Below are positions 51,746-60,280 of a stretch of 64,000 bases of DNA, piece after piece. The position numbers and the translations under genes are program-made. This DNA is from Chloroflexota bacterium (GTDB lineage Bacteria; Chloroflexota; Chloroflexia; Chloroflexales; Herpetosiphonaceae). The stretch covers positions 248,001-312,000 of the forward strand of contig JAIUOC010000006.1 of NCBI GenBank assembly GCA_020161265.1, written 5' to 3'. Within the stretch, counting starts at the first letter, position 1. Every line of letters begins with the position of its first letter. The notes below the pieces were generated by a model that was not told the origin of the DNA, searched no databases, and saw only the letters and a program-made list of their open reading frames with translations.

Positions 51746-53420
51746 TACTCTTCACCACTTGATCAAGCGCGATTGTCTCGACCACCCCAGTTGCCCGTTG
51801 GCGTAGCTCGACAACATTTTGCTTGAGGCCACGTTCGCCAACCGTAAGCCGCAATGGTATGCCCAATAAATCAGCATCGTTAAATTTGACTCCCGCCGAT
51901 TCATTGCGATCGTCGTAGAGCACGCTGAGGCCAGCATCGCTCAATTGTTGATAAAGTTGATTGGCGGCCTCGCTGACCGTGGCGCTGGTGCCAAGTTGTA
52001 CCAAATGCAGATCGAATGGCGCGACCGATGCAGGCCAAACAATGCCTTTTTCGTCGTGATGTTGCTCGATAATAACTTGCAACAAGCGTTCGAGGCCAAT
52101 GCCATATGAACCCATGACGATTGGCTGGGCTTGGCCTTGTGGATCAAGGTAGGTTGCGCCGAGCGCTTCAGTGTAGCGGGTGCCTAATTTAAAGATATGG
52201 CCAATTTCGATGCCCCGTTCCAAGCTCAAGGCTGCACCACAGACTGGGCAAGCATCGCCTTCCTCGACGTTGGCAATATCGGCAACCACGGTTGCCTGCC
52301 AATCACGGCCATAAACGACGTTTTGTAGGTGGTAGCCAGTGCGATTGGCTCCTGCGACCAAGCCGCCAACGCCAACCACCGAATGATCGGCGATTACTGT
52401 GACATTGCTCAGGCCAACTGGTGAAGCATAGCCAGCAACCGCCCCAACCGCGCTAATTTGCTCAAGCGTGGCTGGCTCAAGTGCCGAAACACCTGCCGCA
52501 GCCCGCAATTTAATTTCGTTGACTTCACGATCACCGCGCACCACCACAAAAAGCAAGCCCTTTTCGGCTGAGTTAAAAAAGACGGCTTTGGCAGTTTGGG
52601 CTGCGCTCACTTGTAAAAACGCGGCAAGTTCGGCGATCGTGGTGCAGGCTGGAGTGGCAATTTCGCTCATGGCTGGCACGGCATCAATATTAGCAACCGC
52701 TTGGCCACGCACTGCAACTTCGCTATTGGCGGCGTAATTGCAGCTTGCACAAACCGCTAAGGTGTCTTCGCCACTACTCGAAAAAGCCATATATTCGCGT
52801 GGTTCGCGTCCGCCCATCTCGCCGCCGTCGGCCTCGACAGCAGTAAAACGCACGCCACACCGCGCAAAAATTGTTTCAAAAGCGAGGGCAACCCGATCAT
52901 ACACCCCATCCAAGCCTGCCCAATCAGCATCGAGCGAATAGGCATCAAGCATGGTAAATTCGCGCAGCCGCAATAAACCACCACGAACCCGCAATTCATC
53001 GCGATATTTGGTATGAATTTGGTAGAGCAGGCTTGGCAATTGGCGATACGAATCAACTTCGCGACGGGCGAGGTCGGCAACCGCCTCTTCGTGGGTTGGC
53101 GCAAATAACAACGCCTGTTGATTGCGATTGTTGAAACGCAGCATGGCCTCGCCATATTGGTCATAACGTCCGGTTTGCTCCCACAAACTGGCAGCATGCA
53201 CAACTGGCGTGCGAAATTCACCAGCACCAATGGCAGCCAATTCAGCATGCATAATTGCTTCGATTCGACGAAACACCCGCATGCCGAGTGGCAACAGCGC
53301 CATCCCACCAGCTAATAATTGCCGTGCCAAGCCAGCGCGTAAAATTAATTGATGCGCAGCTAATTCTGCCTCGCTTGGAGCCTCGCGCAAGGTGCGCCCG
53401 AAACCACTACTCATCCGCAT
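51720..53420 (-). CDS. proS: Prolyl-tRNA synthetase (bacterial type with editing domain)
   Basis: ProS charges tRNA-Pro. This 566-aa class II enzyme has motif 1 ([20 protein letters not shown]), motif 2 ([29 protein letters not shown] region) and motif 3 ([15 protein letters not shown]), an inserted YbaK-like editing domain (about 225-385; [34 protein letters not shown]) and a C-terminal anticodon-binding domain ([20 protein letters not shown]). A CxxC pair (VCASCNY; CPVCG) is in the insert. AGGAGG lies seven bases before the ATG at 53420. A proline T-box controls it. Its last residues come from a repeat word. Confidence 0.96.
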   Translation of the reverse strand: MRMSSGFGRTLREAPSEAELAAHQLILRAGLARQLLAGGMALLPLGMRVFRRIEAIMHAELAAIGAGEFRTPVVHAASLWEQTGRYDQYGEAMLRFNNRNQQALLFAPTHEEAVADLARREVDSYRQLPSLLYQIHTKYRDELRVRGGLLRLREFTMLDAYSLDADWAGLDGVYDRVALAFETIFARCGVRFTAVEADGGEMGGREPREYMAFSSSGEDTLAVCASCNYAANSEVAVRGQAVANIDAVPAMSEIATPACTTIAELAAFLQVSAAQTAKAVFFNSAEKGLLFVVVRGDREVNEIKLRAAAGVSALEPATLEQISAVGAVAGYASPVGLSNVTVIADHSVVGVGGLVAGANRTGYHLQNVVYGRDWQATVVADIANVEEGDACPVCGAALSLERGIEIGHIFKLGTRYTEALGATYLDPQGQAQPIVMGSYGIGLERLLQVIIEQHHDEKGIVWPASVAPFDLHLVQLGTSATVSEAANQLYQQLSDAGLSVLYDDRNESAGVKFNDADLLGIPLRLTVGERGLKQNVVELRQRATGVVETIALDQVVKSIKNIEHRA

Positions 53421-53442
53421 AACCAACCTCCTTGCAGCCAAT

Positions 53443-53740
53443 AAAAAACCGTCCCCAGATGCTGTTGCATCTAGGGACGGCTAAAAAACCGCGGTACCAC
53501 CCTAGTTGAAGCTCAGATGAGCCTCCCCTTGGTCGTCAACCAGTGAATTGACGTGTCGTGATCTCGGCGACAAACCCGACCAACCTTGTTTGGGTGTGGG
53601 GTACACACTTGGTTCGGCGGTAACTCTGGGGTGGGTTCGGGCAGCCTAGTCCATTTCGAGCTTACACCATCCTCGAATCGCTGGTTGGCTCTTGCTGCGC
53701 TACTAATCCCCATCAACGTTTGCTATCAACTTTGTGGCTG
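53443..53740 (-). promoter_or_regulatory. Proline T-box riboswitch leader of proS
   Basis: On the minus strand, the T-box sequence AGGGTGGTACCGCGG (complement of 489-503 in 53 kb) is followed by a terminator: CCGTCCC / GGGACGG (53449-53480) with TTTTTT at 53443-53448. Upstream, the Stem I loop-E residue set AGTA (53701-53704) and GAA-CCC-A (specifier CCC at 53633-53635) are present, giving proline specificity. Uncharged tRNA-Pro should stabilise the antiterminator and allow proS transcription. A TTGACA at 53767-53772 is the likely -35 of this transcript, though the -10 is weak. Confidence 0.92.
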
Positions 53741-53799
53741 CAACTCTATCATAGCTTATGCAAACCTGTCAATTGACCGATTTAGTTAAAAATTTAAGC

Positions 53800-53827
53800 T
53801 TGCAATTGCGGTTTCTGGCATTATACT
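53800..53827 (+). promoter_or_regulatory. Promoter of the toxin-like gene
   Basis: TTGCAA (53800-53805), a 16-base spacer and TATACT (53822-53827) face the gene at 53916, divergent from the proS leader. Confidence 0.65.
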
Positions 53828-53915
53828 CAAGCTGATTGAGTAGAACTGAGGGCGATCCTCTCCAATTTCCTGCATGCTTGCCAGAGTTCCCCTCCTCGTT
53901 GTGAGGTCTGACGCT

Positions 53916-54971
53916 ATGTCCGCACCGATTGTGCAGATCGACTATGCCGTTGTCGATACGATCATCCAACGTTTCCAAAAACTGCATGACCAGAGCCAAA
54001 CCATTCAAGCCAGCCTCTGCCAAACCATGGCCGCGTTACAAGCCGGCCAATGGCAAGGCAGCGCCGCCAACGCCTGTTTTCAAGAATTTGACCATGTAGT
54101 CAAGCCAGCTTTTCAGCGCTTGTTGCATTCGTTGCAAGGCAGTGTTGAAACCACCAAGGCCATTCGGAAAATCATGGCCGATGCCGAGGCTGAAGCCGCC
54201 GCACTGTTTCGCGGCGATGTTGGCGCGATGGCCGTAGGTGGTAATGGTGCGATGTTTGCCCAATTCGTTGATGGCGAGATACGATCGAAATCTACCCCAA
54301 CCCCAACGCCACCGAGCGACAAACCGCTGCTGCCGCCATTCTTCCAAAAATTAATTGATTTTATTCTCCAAGCGGTCGAAACATGGCAGAACGATCGTGC
54401 CGATGGCGTGCAAGTCAATGCCGACGGCTCGGTCAGTTATGCCGATGCCACCTTGATTTTTGATGATATGGCGAATGAACCTGATATCCCTTTTCAATTT
54501 CCTGATGATGGGTGTTATGCTCGTGCCCATTTTATGGCTTATCGAATTGCTGAACGCTATGGAATTAATATTAATGATGTCGATAAAGTATTTATCTATG
54601 GCAATCTAGAAGCGCAAACTAGCTTTATTTATGATCAAGTTACGATAGGTGGTACTACTGATACATCATCAACTGCTGATGGCACAGTTAATTGGGGTTG
54701 GCATGTTGCGCCCATTATTAATGTACGTCAAGGTGATATAAATGTCCCAATGGTTATAGACCCTTCGTTATCAAACCGACCTCTAACTATTGAACAATGG
54801 AAAACGATTATGAATGATCCTGATGCTATTACAGAAATTACCGATCATACAACGTATGGTCCAAATTATTTCTATGATCAGGCTCAACGATCACAAATTG
54901 ATGGATATGCACAAGATGTACTTGAAGATTATAAGCAACAATGTGTTGATGCTGGATATTGCCAGCCATAA
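53916..54971 (+). CDS. WXG100-type protein fused to a protein-glutamine deamidase-like toxin domain
   Basis: This 351-aa protein has an N-terminal helical WXG100-like domain (about 1-100) with Trp46-Gln47-Gly48 in AGQWQGSAANACFQEF, a Thr/Pro linker at about 125-137 and a C-terminal domain resembling protein glutaminase toxins: FPDDGCYARAHFMAYRIAE (Cys200), GWHVAPIINV (His263) and VPMVIDPSLSNRPLTIEQW (Asp282), a Cys-His-Asp triad. Such enzymes deamidate glutamine side chains in target proteins. WXG100 fusion implies type VII-like export. The coding sequence turns AT-rich after about 54440, as if the toxin module was swapped. GAGG lies ten bases before the ATG at 53916. Two lipoprotein genes follow. 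Confidence 0.85.
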   Translation: MSAPIVQIDYAVVDTIIQRFQKLHDQSQTIQASLCQTMAALQAGQWQGSAANACFQEFDHVVKPAFQRLLHSLQGSVETTKAIRKIMADAEAEAAALFRGDVGAMAVGGNGAMFAQFVDGEIRSKSTPTPTPPSDKPLLPPFFQKLIDFILQAVETWQNDRADGVQVNADGSVSYADATLIFDDMANEPDIPFQFPDDGCYARAHFMAYRIAERYGININDVDKVFIYGNLEAQTSFIYDQVTIGGTTDTSSTADGTVNWGWHVAPIINVRQGDINVPMVIDPSLSNRPLTIEQWKTIMNDPDAITEITDHTTYGPNYFYDQAQRSQIDGYAQDVLEDYKQQCVDAGYCQP

Positions 54972-54988
54972 TGATAATAAGGCTTATG

Positions 54989-55612
54989 ATGAAAAATATA
55001 ATTAAAAATATTGTTATTCTAATTCTTCTTGTAATGATGATTAGTTGTAGCAATCAATCAAGACCATCGAATAACTCAATACTCCCTTCTAGCGAGGTAA
55101 CTCCTATGAATGATACAGGTTTTTTTGTGTATATCTTCGACCAAACCGCCGTGCCGGGACTTGGATCAACCGCCGAAACGGCATGGCCGATTTTACAAGC
55201 TGTGCCTTTAGCACAAAGTGCGTTTACCGTAACCGAAGATCTATTGCTCAGTTATCATTGGCAAACCCAAACCATCACCTTTACCAATCCATGGGGGCAA
55301 ACTGATCGTGATGCGCCAGGTTATATGTGGAATGGTGCAGGTTCATTTGTCGTAATCTATAACGGACAACGCTTGTTTGGTGGCAAGGTCGTAGCCGCAA
55401 TCAGTCCTCGGCGATTTGACTACCCAGCGATGGCCTTATCAAATGACTATATTCTGATGGAGAATCCAGAATTACAAGGCAAGTTGGTCTATTCATTTCA
55501 TCCAAAATCGGCAGTTATGTACCCGCCACAATCGCAGTTTTTAGCAGCTGATCCGGCCATCACCGAAGCCGTTAAAGAGCATTTGCGTGCAATTGGCAAG
55601 TTGGTTGAGTAA
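54989..55612 (+). CDS. Lipoprotein, putative immunity protein 1
   Basis: The 207-aa product starts MKNIIKNIVILILLVMMISC; the cysteine ends a lipobox-like MISC, so the mature protein is a lipid-anchored exported protein. The mature part contains GFFVYIFDQTAVPGLGST, LLLSYHWQTQTITFTNPWG, FVVIYNGQRLFGGKVV and ends TEAVKEHLRAIGKLVE. It is clearly paralogous to the next gene. AAGG lies six bases before the ATG at 54989; an ATG at 54986 is possible. It begins 17 bases after the toxin-like gene, which suggests that it neutralises or accompanies the toxin. Exact function is unknown. Confidence 0.75.
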   Translation: MKNIIKNIVILILLVMMISCSNQSRPSNNSILPSSEVTPMNDTGFFVYIFDQTAVPGLGSTAETAWPILQAVPLAQSAFTVTEDLLLSYHWQTQTITFTNPWGQTDRDAPGYMWNGAGSFVVIYNGQRLFGGKVVAAISPRRFDYPAMALSNDYILMENPELQGKLVYSFHPKSAVMYPPQSQFLAADPAITEAVKEHLRAIGKLVE

Positions 55613-55624
55613 GGGATTCTGACC

Positions 55625-56179
55625 ATGCGCTATTGGTGGTTGCTCTTATTGCTGATTGGCTGCATCCAAACCGATCAAACTCCACCCGCAGCCAATCAGT
55701 TTGCGATTTATATGTTCGAACGGACAGCAATCAGTCAATTTGAAGGACCAAATCAAAATCCAACGACAGCACTCCAGACAATTGATTTAGCTGAAGCTTC
55801 TATTGTTCTCGATCAAACTGATCTCGTTGACTATCATTGGCCTCAGCAACAACTGCGGATTCGTAATCCCCAAGGCGTACTTGCCAACAATCGCCCTGCT
55901 GAGATGGATATTGAGGGCTTTTTTGTGCTGGTCTTTAATCAACAACGCATTGTCATGGGTCGCGTGCGTTCAAACTCAACCGCAATGGCCGCCGATTATC
56001 CCTTATTGCTTGATACAATCGAATCGTATAGCAATCAGCAAGCGATTTCGGTTTATCAGTTACGCGCAAATAGTGGAACGATTCGTAGTGATGCTCCCCA
56101 TAGTTTTCCTAACCCCGATCCAACACTCACCGAAGCCGTCAAGCAACATTTGCGCCAACTTGGCAAGTTGGTTGAGTAA
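55625..56179 (+). CDS. Lipoprotein, putative immunity protein 2 (paralogue)
   Basis: The 184-aa product has a lipoprotein signal MRYWWLLLLLIGC with lipobox LIGC. The mature part follows the same plan as the previous protein: FAIYMFERTAISQFEG, DLVDYHWPQQQLRIRNPQG, FFVLVFNQQRIVMGRV and LTEAVKQHLRQLGKLVE. The last 19 codons and the following AAGGG of the two genes are near-identical, which points to tandem duplication. GGGA lies about eight bases before the ATG. A dispersed repeat hairpin follows the stop. Confidence 0.75.
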   Translation: MRYWWLLLLLIGCIQTDQTPPAANQFAIYMFERTAISQFEGPNQNPTTALQTIDLAEASIVLDQTDLVDYHWPQQQLRIRNPQGVLANNRPAEMDIEGFFVLVFNQQRIVMGRVRSNSTAMAADYPLLLDTIESYSNQQAISVYQLRANSGTIRSDAPHSFPNPDPTLTEAVKQHLRQLGKLVE

Positions 56180-56187
56180 GGGAAGTT

Positions 56188-56275
56188 CATGCCCTCACCC
56201 CAACCCCTCGCCTACTGAGCGGGCGAGGGGAGTTACGGTTGCCCCCTCGCTCGCGTGTGGACAAGGGAGAGAGGG
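56188..56275. repeat. CCCTCACCCC-type dispersed palindromic repeat
   Basis: CCCTCACCCCAACCCCTCG leads into a perfect stem (CCCCTCGCC / GGCGAGGGG, 56204-56230), then a second imperfect CCCTCGCTC...GGGAGAGAGGG stem. This type of repeat occurs in many bacterial genomes; here it lies between the convergent lipoprotein and DUF4139 genes and may terminate both. Confidence 0.7.
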
Positions 56276-56280
56276 AATAA

Positions 56281-58200
56281 TTAGCCAGGGAAGCGGCTGA
56301 GATGTTCTTCGAGTTTGGTGTGGCAAGCGGCTTCTTCGCTGCGCAACGTCACTTCTTCCTCACGCAGGGCATTGAGTTGATCCTCGGTTTCGGCCAAGGT
56401 GGTGATATAGCGGGTGCGGAGTTCGCCCTCGCCGCCTTCGTTTTTGAGTACATCGAGGTTGCCGCGAATTTGCGTTTGTTGATTGTAGATCTTCTGGCGT
56501 AAGGCCTCGATTTCGTTATAGCGTTGGATGATACTGTCAATTCGTGCATACAGTGTGAGCACTTCGCGCAACTCGCTGACGGTATTTTGATCAAGCATGC
56601 GATCCATCAAATAGCGGCGCAATTGCTCGAAATTGATCGAGCGAATGTGTTCGCGGCGTTCGACCAAGCGTCGTTCGCGCACCCGCAAGGCCGCTTCGCC
56701 CCGCGCTGGAATTGGCAATAACCAACTGGCCAATTGGCTATTGGCTTCGGCTGGTTGCACCGTATCAAATAGCTCGTAGGGGTGGCGCAAGGGATGCTCA
56801 ATTTTGATCACGCGGGCTTCGCCAGCAGTATTTGTTGCAGTGTAAATCGTAGTTAGCGATTCTTCAACTTCGTGAATTAATACATCGCGACCAAGCCGGA
56901 TACGCCGAGTTTGATGCGCCGAGTTTTGATTTTCTTTAACTGAAACTTCTAAGGCTTGGGCATAGCGAATTGTGACCATTGCCCCTTCGGCTGTCCAATT
57001 CAAGACCGCTTCGCCGCCATATGAGCGACTTTCCATAATTGTGATTGGGCCGCGTTCTAAGGTTAGGCCGCTGCTATTTTCAAAGCGTACCGTGACCATG
57101 GGATGGGTCTCGCCCGCCGCGCCGCGATAGACCAACTCGCGCCGACAGGCGGTGCGTAAATTGAGCAATGGCACTAATGCCGAACGACCACGGCCAACGC
57201 TGACTGGTTCGCGCACATCGTAGCGGAATAATGCTCCTTGGGCAGCACCTTCGGCAACCGGCGCAATTGATGCCATTTCATCGATACCAAGACTTAGAGC
57301 ATCAAGGTCAGCGCCGCCGAATGCTTCTTCACGCATGGCCATGGCTCGCATCATTTTTGGTCGTGGTGCGCCAGCAGGAGCCGGAGCCGCCAAAGTATAG
57401 GCTGGTGGCGCAGCAGGCCGAATTGTATCTTCAATCAACGGGCGTTCCGGTTGTTGCGGCTCGTAGAGCGGGTAGCGGAACGAAACTGGGCGGCCTGCAA
57501 CCAGCGAAATCCGCACATCTTCTAAATCTTCATCAAGCACATTATCGAATAAACCCCAGCCTTGCAGCAGCACATCGGGCAATTCGGTTTCGATATTATC
57601 GACAATAATCCGATACGAAACCCGCCAACTGGGGGCTGGCGCAAGGTAGGCCACCAAAAGATCGTGCTTGCCCTCATCGAGCTGAATCGTGGCCGTGCGC
57701 GAATCTTGTTTATCGCTGTTGGCGCGTAATGACCACAGCACTTCGTCGGCAGCCGCATCAAGCAATTGCACGCCGCGAATATCATTTAAACGATGCAAGG
57801 TGATTTGGCGCACATCGCTGCGATAAATGGTCACCAGCGATTGCGAAATTGGCTCTTCTGGCGGTGGCTCATCGATCCCGACGATCAAGCCTTCGGCAGC
57901 GGCTTCATCACGCAAGGCTAGGCGAATTCGTCGCCCACGCAACTCGGTTAAGAGATCACGCAATGGGCGGCCAGCGCCAAGCTCAATCCGTCGGCTGCTC
58001 CATGATTCAGGTCGTTCATAATCGATGCCCTTAACATGACCCTCGCCTTTTTCCAACACCACCAAACTTTTCAGCACATCGTCCATGGCTTCGCGACTGA
58101 AGGCCAAGGCCAGTTTCGTGCCCTCGAACTGACCGCGCCGCTCGAAATAGCCAACGCCATGTTTGTACAAAATCAATCGTCGCAGTGGAAGTTCAGTCAT
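56281..58200 (-). CDS. DUF4139 domain protein
   Basis: This 639-aa soluble protein starts LPLRRLILYKHGVGYFERRG, the conserved N-terminus of the DUF4139/DUF4140 group, and has SLVTIYRSDVRQITLHRLND, a central PAPSWRVSYRIIVDN, LQGWGLFDNVLDEDLEDVRISLVAGRPVSF (in parts) and a C-terminal coiled coil (about 560-635). A Pro/Ala-rich loop (about 255-285) interrupts the core. The family is widespread and may be a surface or structural protein; its function is not established. No signal peptide is visible here. GGAG lies about nine bases before the ATG. It is divergent from the ATPase/PIN pair. Confidence 0.85.
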   Translation of the reverse strand: MTELPLRRLILYKHGVGYFERRGQFEGTKLALAFSREAMDDVLKSLVVLEKGEGHVKGIDYERPESWSSRRIELGAGRPLRDLLTELRGRRIRLALRDEAAAEGLIVGIDEPPPEEPISQSLVTIYRSDVRQITLHRLNDIRGVQLLDAAADEVLWSLRANSDKQDSRTATIQLDEGKHDLLVAYLAPAPSWRVSYRIIVDNIETELPDVLLQGWGLFDNVLDEDLEDVRISLVAGRPVSFRYPLYEPQQPERPLIEDTIRPAAPPAYTLAAPAPAGAPRPKMMRAMAMREEAFGGADLDALSLGIDEMASIAPVAEGAAQGALFRYDVREPVSVGRGRSALVPLLNLRTACRRELVYRGAAGETHPMVTVRFENSSGLTLERGPITIMESRSYGGEAVLNWTAEGAMVTIRYAQALEVSVKENQNSAHQTRRIRLGRDVLIHEVEESLTTIYTATNTAGEARVIKIEHPLRHPYELFDTVQPAEANSQLASWLLPIPARGEAALRVRERRLVERREHIRSINFEQLRRYLMDRMLDQNTVSELREVLTLYARIDSIIQRYNEIEALRQKIYNQQTQIRGNLDVLKNEGGEGELRTRYITTLAETEDQLNALREEEVTLRSEEAACHTKLEEHLSRFPG

Positions 58201-58379
58201 TATCGTTACTCCTCGGCTGAATCGGCTGAAATTTTGGGGCTGTTTGTTGGGTGGGCGGAATTTTGGGTGTGTAGCTAGCGCTATTGTACACGATTTGGCA
58301 ACGACCTAACCAGCAGCGTTGCCAAGCCCCAAGCTTGCAAGTACAATCAACCCATTGGCTAGCCAGGGAGATTCAGCAG

Positions 58380-59693
58380 ATGATTACAAATTTGCGTTTT
58401 CAACATTTTAAATCGTGGAATGATACAGGCGAATTGCGTTTTGCCCCATTAACTGGCTTTTTTGGCAGCAATAGCTCTGGTAAAACCGCGATTTTGCGCT
58501 TTCTCTTGATGCTCAAGCAAACGGTTGAGTCAAATGATCAGCAATTAGTGCTCAATCTGAATGGCGGCTATGTTGAGCTTGGCAGTTTTGAGGATGTAAT
58601 TTATCAAAAAAACTTAGACCAAAAATTAGATTTTGATATTTCTATGAATATACATACCCAGCAAATACATTTTACAGAGATCTTTGAGATCAATCTAGAA
58701 TCAGCTATGCGTTATAAAAATGAAAGTCCATCAATTACTAGGAATATTTATACATTTTTAAAAAAAGATAAATCAGTTTATCGGAATTATAAAGTTGTAG
58801 AATTTGAAGAAACCTATACTTATACTGATTCAGAAACCAATATCGTAATTGAAAAGGGGAACCCTTATTTTGCGAGTAAATTCTATACTCTTCCCCATGA
58901 TTTCTGGAATCCAACTAGCCTTTTAGCAGGCAAAATAAATATGCCAGAATTACTATACTTTATTCAAATCTTTGAAGAACAGTTTCGCGATGTGCAATAC
59001 CTCGGGCCAATTCGTGAAGATCCCAAGCGCTTTTATCAGTGGACTGGTGAAATTCGCAGTTTGGGCAATCGGGGTGAGCATGCAGTTTTAGTCTTATTAG
59101 CCGATCAAAAGCGTGATTCAGAGACACGCTTAGCTAAACAAGTAGCAAGCTGGTTGAAGGACTTAGGCTTAATTGCTGATTTTCGTTTACAGCAAATTGC
59201 CCCTAATGTTGATTTACATGAAGTTCGGGTGAAAATCAAATCCAATGCAGCCGAGGTATTACTGACTGATGTTGGTTTTGGAGTTGCCCAAATTTTGCCT
59301 GTGCTGGTGTTGTGTGCCTCGGCCAAACATGGCTCAACGATTATTTTAGAGCAGCCCGAAATTCACCTGCACCCAGTGGTGCAATCAAACTTGGCCGATA
59401 TTTTGATTGAAACGATTAAACGTGGCGTGCAAATTGTGCTCGAAAGCCATAGCGAACATCTGCTGCACCGCTTGCAACGTCGAATTGCCGAAGAAAAGTT
59501 GAGCAATACCGACACCGCGCTCTATTTTTGCGATATGGATGATACTGGTACTTCGCATGCCGTACCGCTTGATGTTGATAAATATGGCAATATTCGCAAC
59601 TGGCCCAAAGATTTCTTTGGTGATGAAATGGCTGATTTAGCGGCACTTTCGCGGGAGACAATTCGCCGTAAAAAGGCCGAGGCTGGGCGATGA
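58380..59693 (+). CDS. AAA ATPase (DUF3696-type), defence-module partner
   Basis: The 437-aa protein begins MITNLRFQHFKSWNDTGELR and has an ABC/RecF-like Walker A GSNSSGKTAILRF (29-36 core), FGVAQILPVLVLCASA, Walker B-like STIILEQPEIHLHP, the switch LESHSEHLLHRLQRRIAE and a C-terminal DUF3696-like NWPKDFFGDEMADL. Such ATPases pair with nucleases in OLD, Septu and PARIS-like systems. The frame opens 32 codons earlier, but GGGAG about ten bases before the ATG at 58380 and the family start decide. It overlaps the PIN gene by four bases. The middle (about 58610-58970) is AT-rich. Confidence 0.88.
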   Translation: MITNLRFQHFKSWNDTGELRFAPLTGFFGSNSSGKTAILRFLLMLKQTVESNDQQLVLNLNGGYVELGSFEDVIYQKNLDQKLDFDISMNIHTQQIHFTEIFEINLESAMRYKNESPSITRNIYTFLKKDKSVYRNYKVVEFEETYTYTDSETNIVIEKGNPYFASKFYTLPHDFWNPTSLLAGKINMPELLYFIQIFEEQFRDVQYLGPIREDPKRFYQWTGEIRSLGNRGEHAVLVLLADQKRDSETRLAKQVASWLKDLGLIADFRLQQIAPNVDLHEVRVKIKSNAAEVLLTDVGFGVAQILPVLVLCASAKHGSTIILEQPEIHLHPVVQSNLADILIETIKRGVQIVLESHSEHLLHRLQRRIAEEKLSNTDTALYFCDMDDTGTSHAVPLDVDKYGNIRNWPKDFFGDEMADLAALSRETIRRKKAEAGR

Positions 59694-60169
59694 AATACAT
59701 CATTGATACAAATGTTTTAGTGACTGCTAATGGTGCTGCTGACCACAAAGGCCTTGATTGTATGGAAGTTTGTATCGATTTTCTGGAAATAGTTAAAGAA
59801 CAGGGTATCGTCATTATAGATGATGGCTACTTTATTATGGGCGAATACCGTCAAGATGTGAGTGATAGTGGTCAACCTGGATTGGGTGATAAATTTTTGA
59901 AATGGCTTTTAATTAATGAATGGAATGGCCGTTGTGAACATGTAAATATCAATGTGATAGAGATTGATGCAAAACTAAGTTTTATTGAATTCCCCAATAC
60001 TGATCTACGCTTGACCAAATTTGATCTTAAAGATCGCAAATTTGTAGCAGTTGCCTTAACCCATCCTGAACATCCACCAATTGTTAATGCAACTGATAGT
60101 GATTGGGCTGAGATTGAGCAGATTCTGCGCGATGAATATCAAGTACAAGTGATTCAATTATGTGCGTAA
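59690..60169 (+). CDS. PIN-domain protein (putative nuclease effector)
   Basis: This 159-aa protein begins MKYIIDTNVLVTANGA, with the first PIN acidic residue Asp6, then Glu52 in MGEYRQDV, Asp115 in FDLKDRKFVAVAL, and Asp136/Asp138 in ATDSDWAEIE, a plausible metal-binding set. It is longer than a typical VapC (about 130 aa). Its ATG overlaps the stop of the ATPase gene (ATGA), so translation is coupled. A nuclease controlled by the ATPase is inferred. No antitoxin-like gene is adjacent. Confidence 0.85.
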   Translation: MKYIIDTNVLVTANGAADHKGLDCMEVCIDFLEIVKEQGIVIIDDGYFIMGEYRQDVSDSGQPGLGDKFLKWLLINEWNGRCEHVNINVIEIDAKLSFIEFPNTDLRLTKFDLKDRKFVAVALTHPEHPPIVNATDSDWAEIEQILRDEYQVQVIQLCA

Positions 60170-60280
60170 ATTGGGCAAATATGCTGATGAACACCATTTT
60201 AAGGTTTGTATCCTAGCTCCTCAAAGGTTCGTATTAACCGCTGGTACACTTAATCAATATTGTGAGAAGCGAGGACTTCA

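Noticed and set aside
53586..53789. Short ORFs upstream of proS
   Set aside because: They fall within the T-box leader, whose conserved RNA elements explain the sequence.
59690..60169. VapC-type toxin-antitoxin system
   Set aside because: The PIN gene is coupled to a 437-aa ATPase and there is no small antitoxin gene upstream.
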